Shown piece after piece: positions 6,940 through 14,599 of a stretch of DNA of 31,669 nucleotides; the stretch's first letter is position 1, and every line of letters begins with the position of its first letter. The notes below the pieces were generated by a model. The model was given only the letters and a program-made list of their open reading frames with translations. It made no database searches and was not told the origin of the DNA. This DNA comes from a virus. Made by a program: the position numbers and the translations under genes. The DNA lies in IMG/VR virus record IMGVR_UViG_3300020439_000042, positions 1 through 31,669 of that record; one strand, written 5' to 3'.

Positions 6940-7223
6940 CAGTTACGCTCCGCTTTCAATGTTTCTACTTCTTCTTTCAATTCCTTAATAGACTCAATCA
7001 AAAGACCTACAAGGTTACCATATGCTACAGTCTTCATTCCATCTTTAGTAGTCCTAACAACTTCAGGAAGAACTTTTTCAACTTCTTGTGCAATGACACC
7101 TGACTGTCTTGGTTCATCTTCTATATCTATACGATCAAAAGTCACACCACGAAGTTGTGATACTTTATTCAATGCATCAGGAATAACCTCAATATTCTTT
7201 TTGAGGTTGATATCGGAATAAGC
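6939..7223 (-). other. S74 intramolecular chaperone domain of the giant fibre
   Basis: This is the coding segment for the last 94 residues. It carries the S-D-x-x-L-K core, the G-V-I-A-Q-E-V motif typical of the family and a terminal heptad-like helix. Family knowledge predicts trimer-dependent cleavage at the Ser-Asp bond. Confidence 0.88.
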
Positions 7224-10200
7224 GGTTACGTTACCTGTTGCTGTAAAGTTTCCATTAGATTTCGTGAAAGTAAATCTTGTTGAACCATTATCAGTAATAA
7301 GGAAGTCAGTACAAGCACTTTCAAGTTCAAGTTCAAAATCGTTGTTTGGTCCATCATAATAGAACTTCGCATCACTTGATGTTCCAAAAAATACAGCTTT
7401 ACCATCAATCAATTGAAAACCACCGTCAGCCCTTATCAATCTCGGAGTGTAAATGTTCTTAGATACTCCTTGATTGATTCTTAACCAGGTAGTGTCCTGA
7501 CAACCGATTTGTCCTACGAGTGTGGTACCGTTGTAGATTTCAAGGTGATCGGAAGCAGCGTCGTCTGCCTTCTTAATCTCAACCTTACAGTCGGTACTTC
7601 CGTCTCCAACTGTCAAAGATGCAGTATCGTGCGTAACTAATAACTTACCATTGGCAAGATATAAATCTGCGGTTGTATTATTAAGACGAAACGGTCTGTC
7701 TGTGGTCCAAGTTCCACTAGGAGTTGATCCTGCTGCTGATAACAGAATATAGAAGTTTGATCCATCGTTTCTAAGGATCACAGTCTCCTCTGTTCCTGCA
7801 GGTTTCAACAATAACTGATTAGAATCTCCTGTTACAGATAATACACCATTGAATGTATCACTCTCATCAGACCTTAAGTAGTTTGAACCCTGAACACCGT
7901 CAAGTAAGTCAGCATTCAAATTAGAAACTACCTGAGTACTATCTACAGTAAATGGTGATGTAGATCCAGATGCACCACCATTAAATGCAGGTCTATTGCT
8001 GAAAGTTAATCCTGCACTAGAAGACCAAGTTGAACCACCATCACTTAATAATAAAATTTGAGTGATTCCTGCTGCCGTATTAGCGGTAGCAGAACCAAGT
8101 TCAAAACTCATTGTGGCACTGCCACTAGTAGAGTCAGTATTAACTTCGATTCTTCCTGCCTTACCATTTTGTTCTGGAGTTCCAGCCTTATGATTAAAGG
8201 TGACATTAGCGTTTCCATATCCATCGTTAATGGTCAGTGCAACACCACCTGACCCTCTACCAGACACAATATGACTGTTTGTAGAATACTCACCAGTACC
8301 TGATGTCTTACTGGATAAACCATCAAACGAAAGACCAGTAATGTACCCAGCACCATTAGTCAACTCATTGTTATTAGATGGAATCGTTGGAGTTCCAGTA
8401 AGAGCACTATAAGGAATAGAAGTCAGAGATGCACCACTACCAGAGAATGATGTTGCAGTACAAACACCAGTAACAACTACACCAGAACTATTGGTTTCAA
8501 GTTTTACATTATCTGAACCACCACCGGCATGAAGTTTTACTTGTCCCCCTGTAGTTCCGGGTTTCAAGTGAATACCATCAATAAGAGATGTGTTTTGTTG
8601 TCCAATATTAATAATATCGGATTTTTTCTCAATCAGATTTCTAAGATAAGCACCATCTTTTGTGTAGATTGAGTTATCTTCGTTAATAACTACCCCAGCA
8701 TCTGAAACATTATCAGTTCCTGCATTAAAATTCCCTCCTTTTCCATAACATACAACTGATGTTGTAATGCCGTTAATAATCGCACCAGATGCACCAATAT
8801 CACCTTCTACGTCAAGTTCATATATTGGATTGGTCTTAGCGATACCAATATTGTTATTGGAACCAAGTATAGTATATGCAGTAGAACCTAATGAACCATT
8901 ATAAATGGTGAAGTTTCCCTGACCATTACTAGCAGTATTTGCACTAGATTGTAAATACCATTTTATACCTCCAGTACCAACATTATCTAACAATACGGAT
9001 GTTTGATTTGCATTAGAACTGAGATGAAGTCTTTGAGAAGGATTATTAGTTCCAACACCAACGTTGCCGCTGGAATTAATACGAACTTTCTCTGTACTAC
9101 TTCCATTAGTAGAAGTAAAGAATGTAAGATCTCCATCCTCAGATCCATTTGTTGAATCAGTAACAATTGATTCTATTTTAGAAATTTCACTTATGTAAGA
9201 ATCTGTACCATTATCACCAGCAAATTGAATTGTACCAATCTTATCATTATTACTTAGATTTGTTTCATTCTTTCTAAGTCTAATGATAGCACCGTTAGAA
9301 CTACCAGTTGTAGTGACGAACTGGGCGGGTAATGTACTACCTGTTCTTACATCTAAAGGAGTATCGGGAGCATTGGTTCCTACACCAATTCTACCACTAC
9401 CAGTTAAAATAATATTACTTGTTCCAGTAATATTATTACCATTAAGATCTAACTCTCCACCAAGTTGTGGAGTAGTATCATCAATTAAGTCACCCATAGC
9501 ACCGGAGACTTGGGAATGAGTTAATCCAGTAAGTAAAGAACCATCACCACTTATCTTTGTTGCAGTAAGAATACCTGTTGATGCTTGTACTTGAATACTG
9601 GAAATAACTTGAGGTTTGAGATTACCATCAATTCCATTGACAAAAACAACATTCTTAAATGTATTGCCAGAATTTTGATTAACCTCAATATTATCTGCAT
9701 TAGTTGCAGTGCCTGTAAGGTTCCCTGTTACATCACCTGTTAAATTTCCAGTGAATGATGTTGCAGTAATCACACCAGAAGAATTAATATTTCTAACTGC
9801 CGTAAAATCATCAAAGTTTGCTTCAATATTTCCGACAGCAAACTTGGTTCCTGATGACATTGATGTCGTACCAACACCAAATGCATAGTTTGATAACCAT
9901 GCATCAGTACTTAAACCAGCAAAAGAACTGGTCTTAAACCACATAATTTTCTTGTATGTGGGAGCTAATGTCTCACCCGCACCAACAAGATTTATAAGCG
10001 GACTACCTTCAGTGGATGCAAGAGCAATACCACCATGACTTGCTGTGCTATCATTTGAAATATCATTACCATTTGCATCTGTTCTAAATCCAAGAATAAG
10101 ATCAGGGTCAGAAATTGTTAAAGTTTCTGCAAAGATTGTAGCAGAAGTTCCACCAATTGTAACTGTACCATCTACACTTAAATTACGAGTAACTTGTAAG

Positions 10201-13200
10201 TCTCGTGTAACAGTAAGGTCATTACCAATAGTCACATTACCACCAATAGTTGGATTAGCAACGAAACCAATAGTTGGAGTTGAACCTTCGCCAGTCCCAC
10301 TAGTTACTTGGATTTCATTTGCTGTTCCACTAACTGATTCAACATAATCACCAGAGGTGTAAGTTCCTAAGGTAATTGAATCGGCGGTTATAGTTGCAGC
10401 AAGTGCCACAGCACTAGTACCATCAAAAGATACTGTTGGTGCTGTTACAAAATCTCCAGTGACTGAGAAATTTCTTGCATTTTCTAATGCAGTCGCAGTT
10501 CCTGAATTACCATCCAAAGCTCCAGTAAAAGTAGTGGCAGTGATAGCACCTGAAACATTTACATTATCAAGTTCTGTGTGTCCATCTACATCAATACCAC
10601 CAGTGAATGTTGAATCTCCATCAACACTCAGTCCTACTCCATTAAGAAGTTGTAGTTGATCAGATCTTTGACGACTTACGATAGTGAATGATCCATCACC
10701 TTTTATCGCGGTTTCAATAAGTCCATCTTCAGTACCAAGAGTTTCATCTAAAATTTTGCCAGTAATCTTTGCGTAATTCTCTTCACCTCCATTACTATTT
10801 TCACCCTTGAACATGATTTGTCCAAGATAGTCGCCAGGTGCAGGTGATGCACTATTTCTGTATAAAGTAAATTCGGGTGCTGCAGAACTTCCAGTATCGG
10901 TGGAAACTATAGTTACATTTGACGTAATATCTCCACTAATATTTGTATTTCCTGCAAGAGTTGTAACACCAGTTACATTCAGACTTCCAGTATCTACAGT
11001 ATCCGCACTTACATTTGCCGTGTTGGCAAGTCCAGTAATTGTTACATTACCTGTGGAATTATCAATAGAAATATTATCACCAGCAGTGATTGAAGTTACA
11101 ATTCCTGTCAGATTAGTACCACTACCAGAGAATGATGTTGCAGTTACAATACCACTGAATTCTGAATTACCATCCTCATTAATTGTCAGTAAATCAGTAC
11201 CACTTCCACTATCTCCATTTGAAACTACATTGAATACTTTACCCGTAGAATTATTATTACTATCAATTGCTACTTCTATACTTCCACTACTACTTAGAGA
11301 TAACGTGTCAGATGAAGAATCTTGTAAAATTTTTGGATAACCAGCATCTGCTACACTAATTTCAATTTTATCACCAGATGGATCTACAGTTCCAAATTTA
11401 GCAACAGATCCAGAACCTCTTACATCAAGTCTACGATTTGGATTATTAGTACCGATGCCAATATCACCATCTTTAGTGATACGCATTTTTTCTGTAGGAG
11501 CCGTATCACCAGTAAGAGTTCTAGTATAAAATGCTAGTTCTCCTCTGAAGTCGTTATCATCAAATTCTTGATATGTAATTAAAGCTGCTGGATTTGTATC
11601 ATCTACATTAGCAGCAAAACCAATACCAAACTCTTCCTGTGATGATCCACTTCTTGTTTGAGTAGCAATACGAATAATTTCAGTTCCAGTTCCATTAAAG
11701 GTCGAAATTCCTGTTACCAATAAACTATTAGTACTAACATTTTCTGTGTTTCCAACTCCAGTTAGATTTGAACCATCACCATAATATGTTGCACCAGTCA
11801 CTACACCTAAAGTTGATACCCCTGTTACAACTAGAGTATCCGCGAGTATATTAGCAGTATCACCACCACCAACATTTGTAAGACCTGATCCATCACCAAC
11901 AAATGATGTTGCAGTAACAACACCAGTTAGGTTAATATCTCCAGTCCCAGTAATATCATTACCATTGACATCCAAATTTCCACCAAGTTGCGGAGTAGTA
12001 TCACCTACAATTTCTGTTGTAATACCAGAAAGACTTGTAAATGGATAATTAGTTGCATCACTTAAATCAAATGCTGGAGTCGGATCTGCTTGTCCTAGAT
12101 CCAGAGATACCCCACCAAATGAAATACTACTGTTATCTAATTTACTATTATTAATAGAACCTGCAAGTTGATCATTGGTAATAGTTCCTGTTAAGTTTGT
12201 TGTTGCTAAACTACCATTAAATTCTGTAGCAGAAACAATACCACTTACAAATACATCATCTCTAAAGGTTGAAACTCCTGTTACATCTAAACCTCCACTA
12301 TTTACTATAACACCTGTTCTTGCGGTGACAATACCAATAGAATCAATATTTTTTACATCCTCACAAGTTAGAGTCCCTCCAATAGTAACATTTCCAGAGA
12401 ATGTTGCATCACCGATTATATCAATATTACCTGTACCCGTAATATCGTTATCATTGAGATCTAAATCACCACCCAATTGGGGTGATGTGTCATCTAACAT
12501 AGTAACATCAGTAAGACTTACGTGACTAAATGCTACAAGTTCGATGATATCATCTTCGGATGCACCTGTTGTTAAGGTTATAGTTGTCCCATTAGTCGCT
12601 GTAAATTCAGTGCTATCAAGTTTTCCCCCATTTAAGAAGACATCAATGTAACCAACATCATATGATACACTACCAGATGGTGGGAATAAAGTCTGACCTT
12701 GAGTGGCAACAAATCTGTTTACTGTTCTGGTGGTAGAAGATACAGCTTGAACTCCGGTTAAGTTTGAACCATCACCAAAGTAAGTCGTTGCAGTAACAGT
12801 ACCAAGTGTTGATACTCCAGTTACTACTAAAGTATCCGCATTGATATTTGATGTTGCAGCAATTCCTGTGATAGTTACGTTGCCTGTGGAACTATCAATA
12901 GAAATATTATCACCAGCAGTGATTGAAGTTACAACTCCTGATAATGTAGAACCATCTCCAGTAAATGAAGTTGCTGATACTACACCAGAAACATTTACAT
13001 CTGTTACAATATCACCATTTACATTGATATCACCACCAAGAGTTGTGACACCAGTTACATTTAGAGTTGTTGTCTCTAATGTATCCGAAACCATTTGAGT
13101 GGTGTTAGCGGATATTGTTACAATACCAGATGATGAGGTGACATTAATATTACCACCGGCAACAATTGAAGTTACGACACCAGATAATGTAGATCCATCA

Positions 13201-14246
13201 CCACTAAAACTATTTGCAGTAAGAACACCAGATACTGTTGCATTAGTTGTGATTGCAACTGTCCCATTCAGAGAAAGTTTTGGAGTAGTTCCATTACCGG
13301 CAAATAGTTTAATCTGTCCAGCGTTTAATTGAATTTTAGTATTTGTACTATTATCTGTTCTTCTTCTGATTTGATTTACATAGATGTCATTATTAAATGT
13401 AGATACACCAGTTACATCTAAACCACCACTATCAACTCTGACACCCTTTCTTGCAGTAATAAGACCAACAGAGTCTACATTAGTGACATCCTCATAAGTA
13501 AGAGTTCCTGCAATACTTACATTTCCAGAGAATGTTGCATCACCAGTTAAATTGATATTACCCGTACCAGTGATATCATTACCGTTAACATCTAAATCAC
13601 CACCTAGTTGTGGTGTGGTATCACCGACAATTTCTGTTGTGATTCCAGATAGATTTTCAAATGGGTAGTTTGTTGCATCAGATAAATCAAATGCTGGAGT
13701 CGGATCTGCTTGTCCTAGATCCAGGATGACACCACCAAATGAAATACTACTATTATCTAATTTACTGTTATTGATAGAACCCGCAAGTTGATCATTGCTG
13801 ATTGTACCTGTCAGGTTTGTTGTTGCTAAATTTCCATCGAAGGTAGTTGCAGTAACAACACCAGTTACGTTTATTCCCCCATCTTCGATTGTTGTTGCAG
13901 AACCAACTGTAACTGTATTATTGGTACCATCAATAATTACACTATCCGAACCAACTTGAAGAGTTCCAGTTGATCTTAAATCTCCATCTACATCTAATGT
14001 AAATTGGGGATTTGTAGTTCCAATGCCAACGGTACCAATATAATCAATAGTGCCAGAACCAAAATGCTCATTCCAGGGGTTGATGAGTGTAATTGTGGTT
14101 CCGATTCCAACACCACTAGTATCCTGTCTAGTAAAAAGTTTACCATCAAATGTATTAAGACCTAATTCACCTGCTTCTAAATGTACTAATGAGGGTCTTT
14201 TTTGATGTACAGATGATCGCTTAAACTTAATCTTCGGGTTAGACAT
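6939..14246 (-). CDS. Giant tail fibre protein with C-terminal S74 chaperone domain, 2,435 aa
   Basis: The N-terminus (SNPKIKFKRSSVHQKRPSLV, then LEAGELGLNTFDGKLFTRQD) is the short module that begins many phage fibre proteins, related to the N-terminal domain of major tropism determinant. The body is a chain of shaft repeats such as GVVTATSF.GDGS.LTGV, DTTPQLGG.LD.NGNDITGTG and GDNISID..TGNVTITG, with interspersed larger units of the type R..GNVGVGTNNPSQRLHLS. The last 94 residues are an intramolecular chaperone of peptidase family S74. They contain AYSDINLKKNIEVI (Ser2344-Asp2345 is the expected self-cleavage site, with Lys2349/2350 nearby), GVIAQEVEKVLPEVV and a C-terminal coiled coil LIESIKELKEEVETLKAERN. 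The chaperone should drive trimerisation and then release itself. A late-type promoter and two palindromes precede the ATG. It is probably the main host-range fibre. Confidence 0.92.
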   Translation of the reverse strand: MSNPKIKFKRSSVHQKRPSLVHLEAGELGLNTFDGKLFTRQDTSGVGIGTTITLINPWNEHFGSGTIDYIGTVGIGTTNPQFTLDVDGDLRSTGTLQVGSDSVIIDGTNNTVTVGSATTIEDGGINVTGVVTATTFDGNLATTNLTGTISNDQLAGSINNSKLDNSSISFGGVILDLGQADPTPAFDLSDATNYPFENLSGITTEIVGDTTPQLGGDLDVNGNDITGTGNINLTGDATFSGNVSIAGTLTYEDVTNVDSVGLITARKGVRVDSGGLDVTGVSTFNNDIYVNQIRRRTDNSTNTKIQLNAGQIKLFAGNGTTPKLSLNGTVAITTNATVSGVLTANSFSGDGSTLSGVVTSIVAGGNINVTSSSGIVTISANTTQMVSDTLETTTLNVTGVTTLGGDINVNGDIVTDVNVSGVVSATSFTGDGSTLSGVVTSITAGDNISIDSSTGNVTITGIAATSNINADTLVVTGVSTLGTVTATTYFGDGSNLTGVQAVSSTTRTVNRFVATQGQTLFPPSGSVSYDVGYIDVFLNGGKLDSTEFTATNGTTITLTTGASEDDIIELVAFSHVSLTDVTMLDDTSPQLGGDLDLNDNDITGTGNIDIIGDATFSGNVTIGGTLTCEDVKNIDSIGIVTARTGVIVNSGGLDVTGVSTFRDDVFVSGIVSATEFNGSLATTNLTGTITNDQLAGSINNSKLDNSSISFGGVSLDLGQADPTPAFDLSDATNYPFTSLSGITTEIVGDTTPQLGGNLDVNGNDITGTGDINLTGVVTATSFVGDGSGLTNVGGGDTANILADTLVVTGVSTLGVVTGATYYGDGSNLTGVGNTENVSTNSLLVTGISTFNGTGTEIIRIATQTRSGSSQEEFGIGFAANVDDTNPAALITYQEFDDNDFRGELAFYTRTLTGDTAPTEKMRITKDGDIGIGTNNPNRRLDVRGSGSVAKFGTVDPSGDKIEISVADAGYPKILQDSSSDTLSLSSSGSIEVAIDSNNNSTGKVFNVVSNGDSGSGTDLLTINEDGNSEFSGIVTATSFSGSGTNLTGIVTSITAGDNISIDNSTGNVTITGLANTANVSADTVDTGSLNVTGVTTLAGNTNISGDITSNVTIVSTDTGSSAAPEFTLYRNSASPAPGDYLGQIMFKGENSNGGEENYAKITGKILDETLGTEDGLIETAIKGDGSFTIVSRQRSDQLQLLNGVGLSVDGDSTFTGGIDVDGHTELDNVNVSGAITATTFTGALDGNSGTATALENARNFSVTGDFVTAPTVSFDGTSAVALAATITADSITLGTYTSGDYVESVSGTANEIQVTSGTGEGSTPTIGFVANPTIGGNVTIGNDLTVTRDLQVTRNLSVDGTVTIGGTSATIFAETLTISDPDLILGFRTDANGNDISNDSTASHGGIALASTEGSPLINLVGAGETLAPTYKKIMWFKTSSFAGLSTDAWLSNYAFGVGTTSMSSGTKFAVGNIEANFDDFTAVRNINSSGVITATSFTGNLTGDVTGNLTGTATNADNIEVNQNSGNTFKNVVFVNGIDGNLKPQVISSIQVQASTGILTATKISGDGSLLTGLTHSQVSGAMGDLIDDTTPQLGGELDLNGNNITGTSNIILTGSGRIGVGTNAPDTPLDVRTGSTLPAQFVTTTGSSNGAIIRLRKNETNLSNNDKIGTIQFAGDNGTDSYISEISKIESIVTDSTNGSEDGDLTFFTSTNGSSTEKVRINSSGNVGVGTNNPSQRLHLSSNANQTSVLLDNVGTGGIKWYLQSSANTASNGQGNFTIYNGSLGSTAYTILGSNNNIGIAKTNPIYELDVEGDIGASGAIINGITTSVVCYGKGGNFNAGTDNVSDAGVVINEDNSIYTKDGAYLRNLIEKKSDIINIGQQNTSLIDGIHLKPGTTGGQVKLHAGGGSDNVKLETNSSGVVVTGVCTATSFSGSGASLTSIPYSALTGTPTIPSNNNELTNGAGYITGLSFDGLSSKTSGTGEYSTNSHIVSGRGSGGVALTINDGYGNANVTFNHKAGTPEQNGKAGRIEVNTDSTSGSATMSFELGSATANTAAGITQILLLSDGGSTWSSSAGLTFSNRPAFNGGASGSTSPFTVDSTQVVSNLNADLLDGVQGSNYLRSDESDTFNGVLSVTGDSNQLLLKPAGTEETVILRNDGSNFYILLSAAGSTPSGTWTTDRPFRLNNTTADLYLANGKLLVTHDTASLTVGDGSTDCKVEIKKADDAASDHLEIYNGTTLVGQIGCQDTTWLRINQGVSKNIYTPRLIRADGGFQLIDGKAVFFGTSSDAKFYYDGPNNDFELELESACTDFLITDNGSTRFTFTKSNGNFTATGNVTAYSDINLKKNIEVIPDALNKVSQLRGVTFDRIDIEDEPRQSGVIAQEVEKVLPEVVRTTKDGMKTVAYGNLVGLLIESIKELKEEVETLKAERN
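11061..11101 (-). repeat. 41-base exact direct repeat within the giant fibre gene (copy 1)
   Basis: This segment is identical over 41 bases to 12894-12934 and lies in the same reading frame, encoding part of the V-T-S-I-T-A-G-D-N-I-S-I-D unit. Exact identity at synonymous sites indicates recent copying or gene conversion. Confidence 0.85.
11930..12240 (-). repeat. Long shaft repeat (copy nearer the stop), offset 1,620 bases
   Basis: This aligns without gaps to 13550-13860 at an offset of exactly 1,620 bases (540 codons), with most bases identical. It encodes the module QLAGSINNSKLDNSSISFGG through DTTPQLGG. Related modules occur twice in the beta-helix fibre gene (about 4270-4560 and 4575-4872). 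Confidence 0.85.
12894..12934 (-). repeat. 41-base exact direct repeat within the giant fibre gene (copy 2)
   Basis: This is the exact partner of 11061-11101. The flanking sequence diverges quickly on both sides. Confidence 0.85.
13550..13860 (-). repeat. Long shaft repeat (copy nearer the start), offset 1,620 bases
   Basis: This is the partner of 11930-12240. The adjacent SGNVSIAGTLTYEDVTNVDS unit (about 13408-13540) also has a relative at about 12280-12410, so whole blocks of shaft have been duplicated. Confidence 0.85.
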
Positions 14247-14257
14247 TATATCTTAGT

Positions 14258-14267
14258 GGTATATACC
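14258..14267. promoter_or_regulatory. 10-base perfect palindrome in the giant fibre leader
   Basis: GGTATATACC is a perfect inverted repeat lying 12 bases upstream of the giant fibre ATG, next to a second, longer palindrome. It could be an operator or a small RNA hairpin that affects translation. The role is unknown. Confidence 0.5.
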
Positions 14268-14270
14268 TGA

Positions 14271-14290
14271 ATACTGTTATATAACAGTAT
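14271..14290. promoter_or_regulatory. 20-base perfect palindrome in the giant fibre leader
   Basis: ATACTGTTATATAACAGTAT is a perfect 20-base inverted repeat between the late-type promoter and the giant fibre ATG. It is not followed by a T-tract on the minus strand, so it does not look like an intrinsic terminator. It could bind a dimeric protein, form a 5' hairpin or slow decay of the long mRNA. Confidence 0.6.
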
Positions 14291-14293
14291 ATC

Positions 14294-14301
14294 TATTTAG
14301 A
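14294..14301 (-). promoter_or_regulatory. Late-type promoter element (TCTAAATA)
   Basis: On the minus strand it reads TCTAAATA, one mismatch from the T4 late core. It overlaps the TAA stop of the 82-residue gene and lies 48 bases upstream of the giant fibre ATG. The same variant precedes the 798-residue fibre. Confidence 0.55.
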
Positions 14302-14545
14302 AGGTACCACCATCCGATTTATTTTCTGATGTTGTTTTTTTACGAGTTGGTTTTGAATTTAAATTTTTAATTTGTTCTTTGTATTCTTCTATCGCTCTAT
14401 CCATATCAGAGATTGTTTGGTTCTGTTGAGAAATAATGTCATTTTGATATTGGACTTTTGATTCCAAAAGCATACTTTGGGAGAAATAGTCGTTCAACTT
14501 CTTCTGAAGATTTTTAAGATAATAATTAAGTTCAGCTTGTTCCAT
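14297..14545 (-). CDS. Small coiled-coil protein with DGGTF tail, 82 aa
   Basis: This is a short, mostly helical protein. Residues 1-60 have heptad-like spacing of Leu/Ile/Met (AELNYYLKNLQKKLNDYFSQ, later ISDMDRAIEEYKEQIKNL), which predicts a coiled coil. A basic segment KPTRKKTTSENK follows, and then the C-terminal tail SDGGTF. That tail resembles the ends of the three proteins upstream. The ATG is directly preceded by seven T residues (the T-tract of an intrinsic terminator) and has no Shine-Dalgarno next to it, so its translation may be weak or conditional. It sits between two large fibre genes, so a fibre connector, chaperone or trimerisation partner is plausible. I do not recognise a named family. 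Confidence 0.75.
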   Translation of the reverse strand: MEQAELNYYLKNLQKKLNDYFSQSMLLESKVQYQNDIISQQNQTISDMDRAIEEYKEQIKNLNSKPTRKKTTSENKSDGGTF

Positions 14546-14576
14546 AAAAAAAGAGGGGACTCCATAAATCCCCTCT
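14546..14576 (-). terminator. Intrinsic terminator between the 798-aa fibre and the 82-aa gene
   Basis: On the minus strand an 8-base stem (AGAGGGGA at 14576-14569 with TCCCCTCT at 14559-14552) closes a 9-base loop and is followed by T7 reaching the next ATG. It would end transcripts coming from the 798-residue fibre gene. A late-type promoter abuts and overlaps its upstream arm by one base. Confidence 0.85.
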
Positions 14577-14583
14577 ATTTATT
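14576..14583 (-). promoter_or_regulatory. Late-type promoter element abutting the terminator stem
   Basis: The minus strand reads CTAATAAATAG, the same ten-base string found at 3191 and 5296. With a T4-like start about six bases downstream, the new transcript would lack most of the terminator's upstream arm. Confidence 0.6.
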
Positions 14584-14599
14584 AGAATTTATTTAATTA

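Noticed and set aside
10900-11340. Plus-strand ORF of 146 aa and several similar ones (10045-10347, 12175-12525, 12841-13332)
   Set aside because: They are antisense to the giant fibre and repeat with its shaft modules; composition is Val/Ser/Pro-rich and not protein-like in domain content.
11930-13860. CRISPR-like regular repeats
   Set aside because: The repeats are in-frame coding modules of a fibre shaft with diverged copies and no spacer structure.
14271-14290. Second intrinsic terminator
   Set aside because: The palindrome is AT-rich, has no free loop in its perfect form and is not followed by a T-tract on the coding strand, so it was kept as a palindrome of unknown role.
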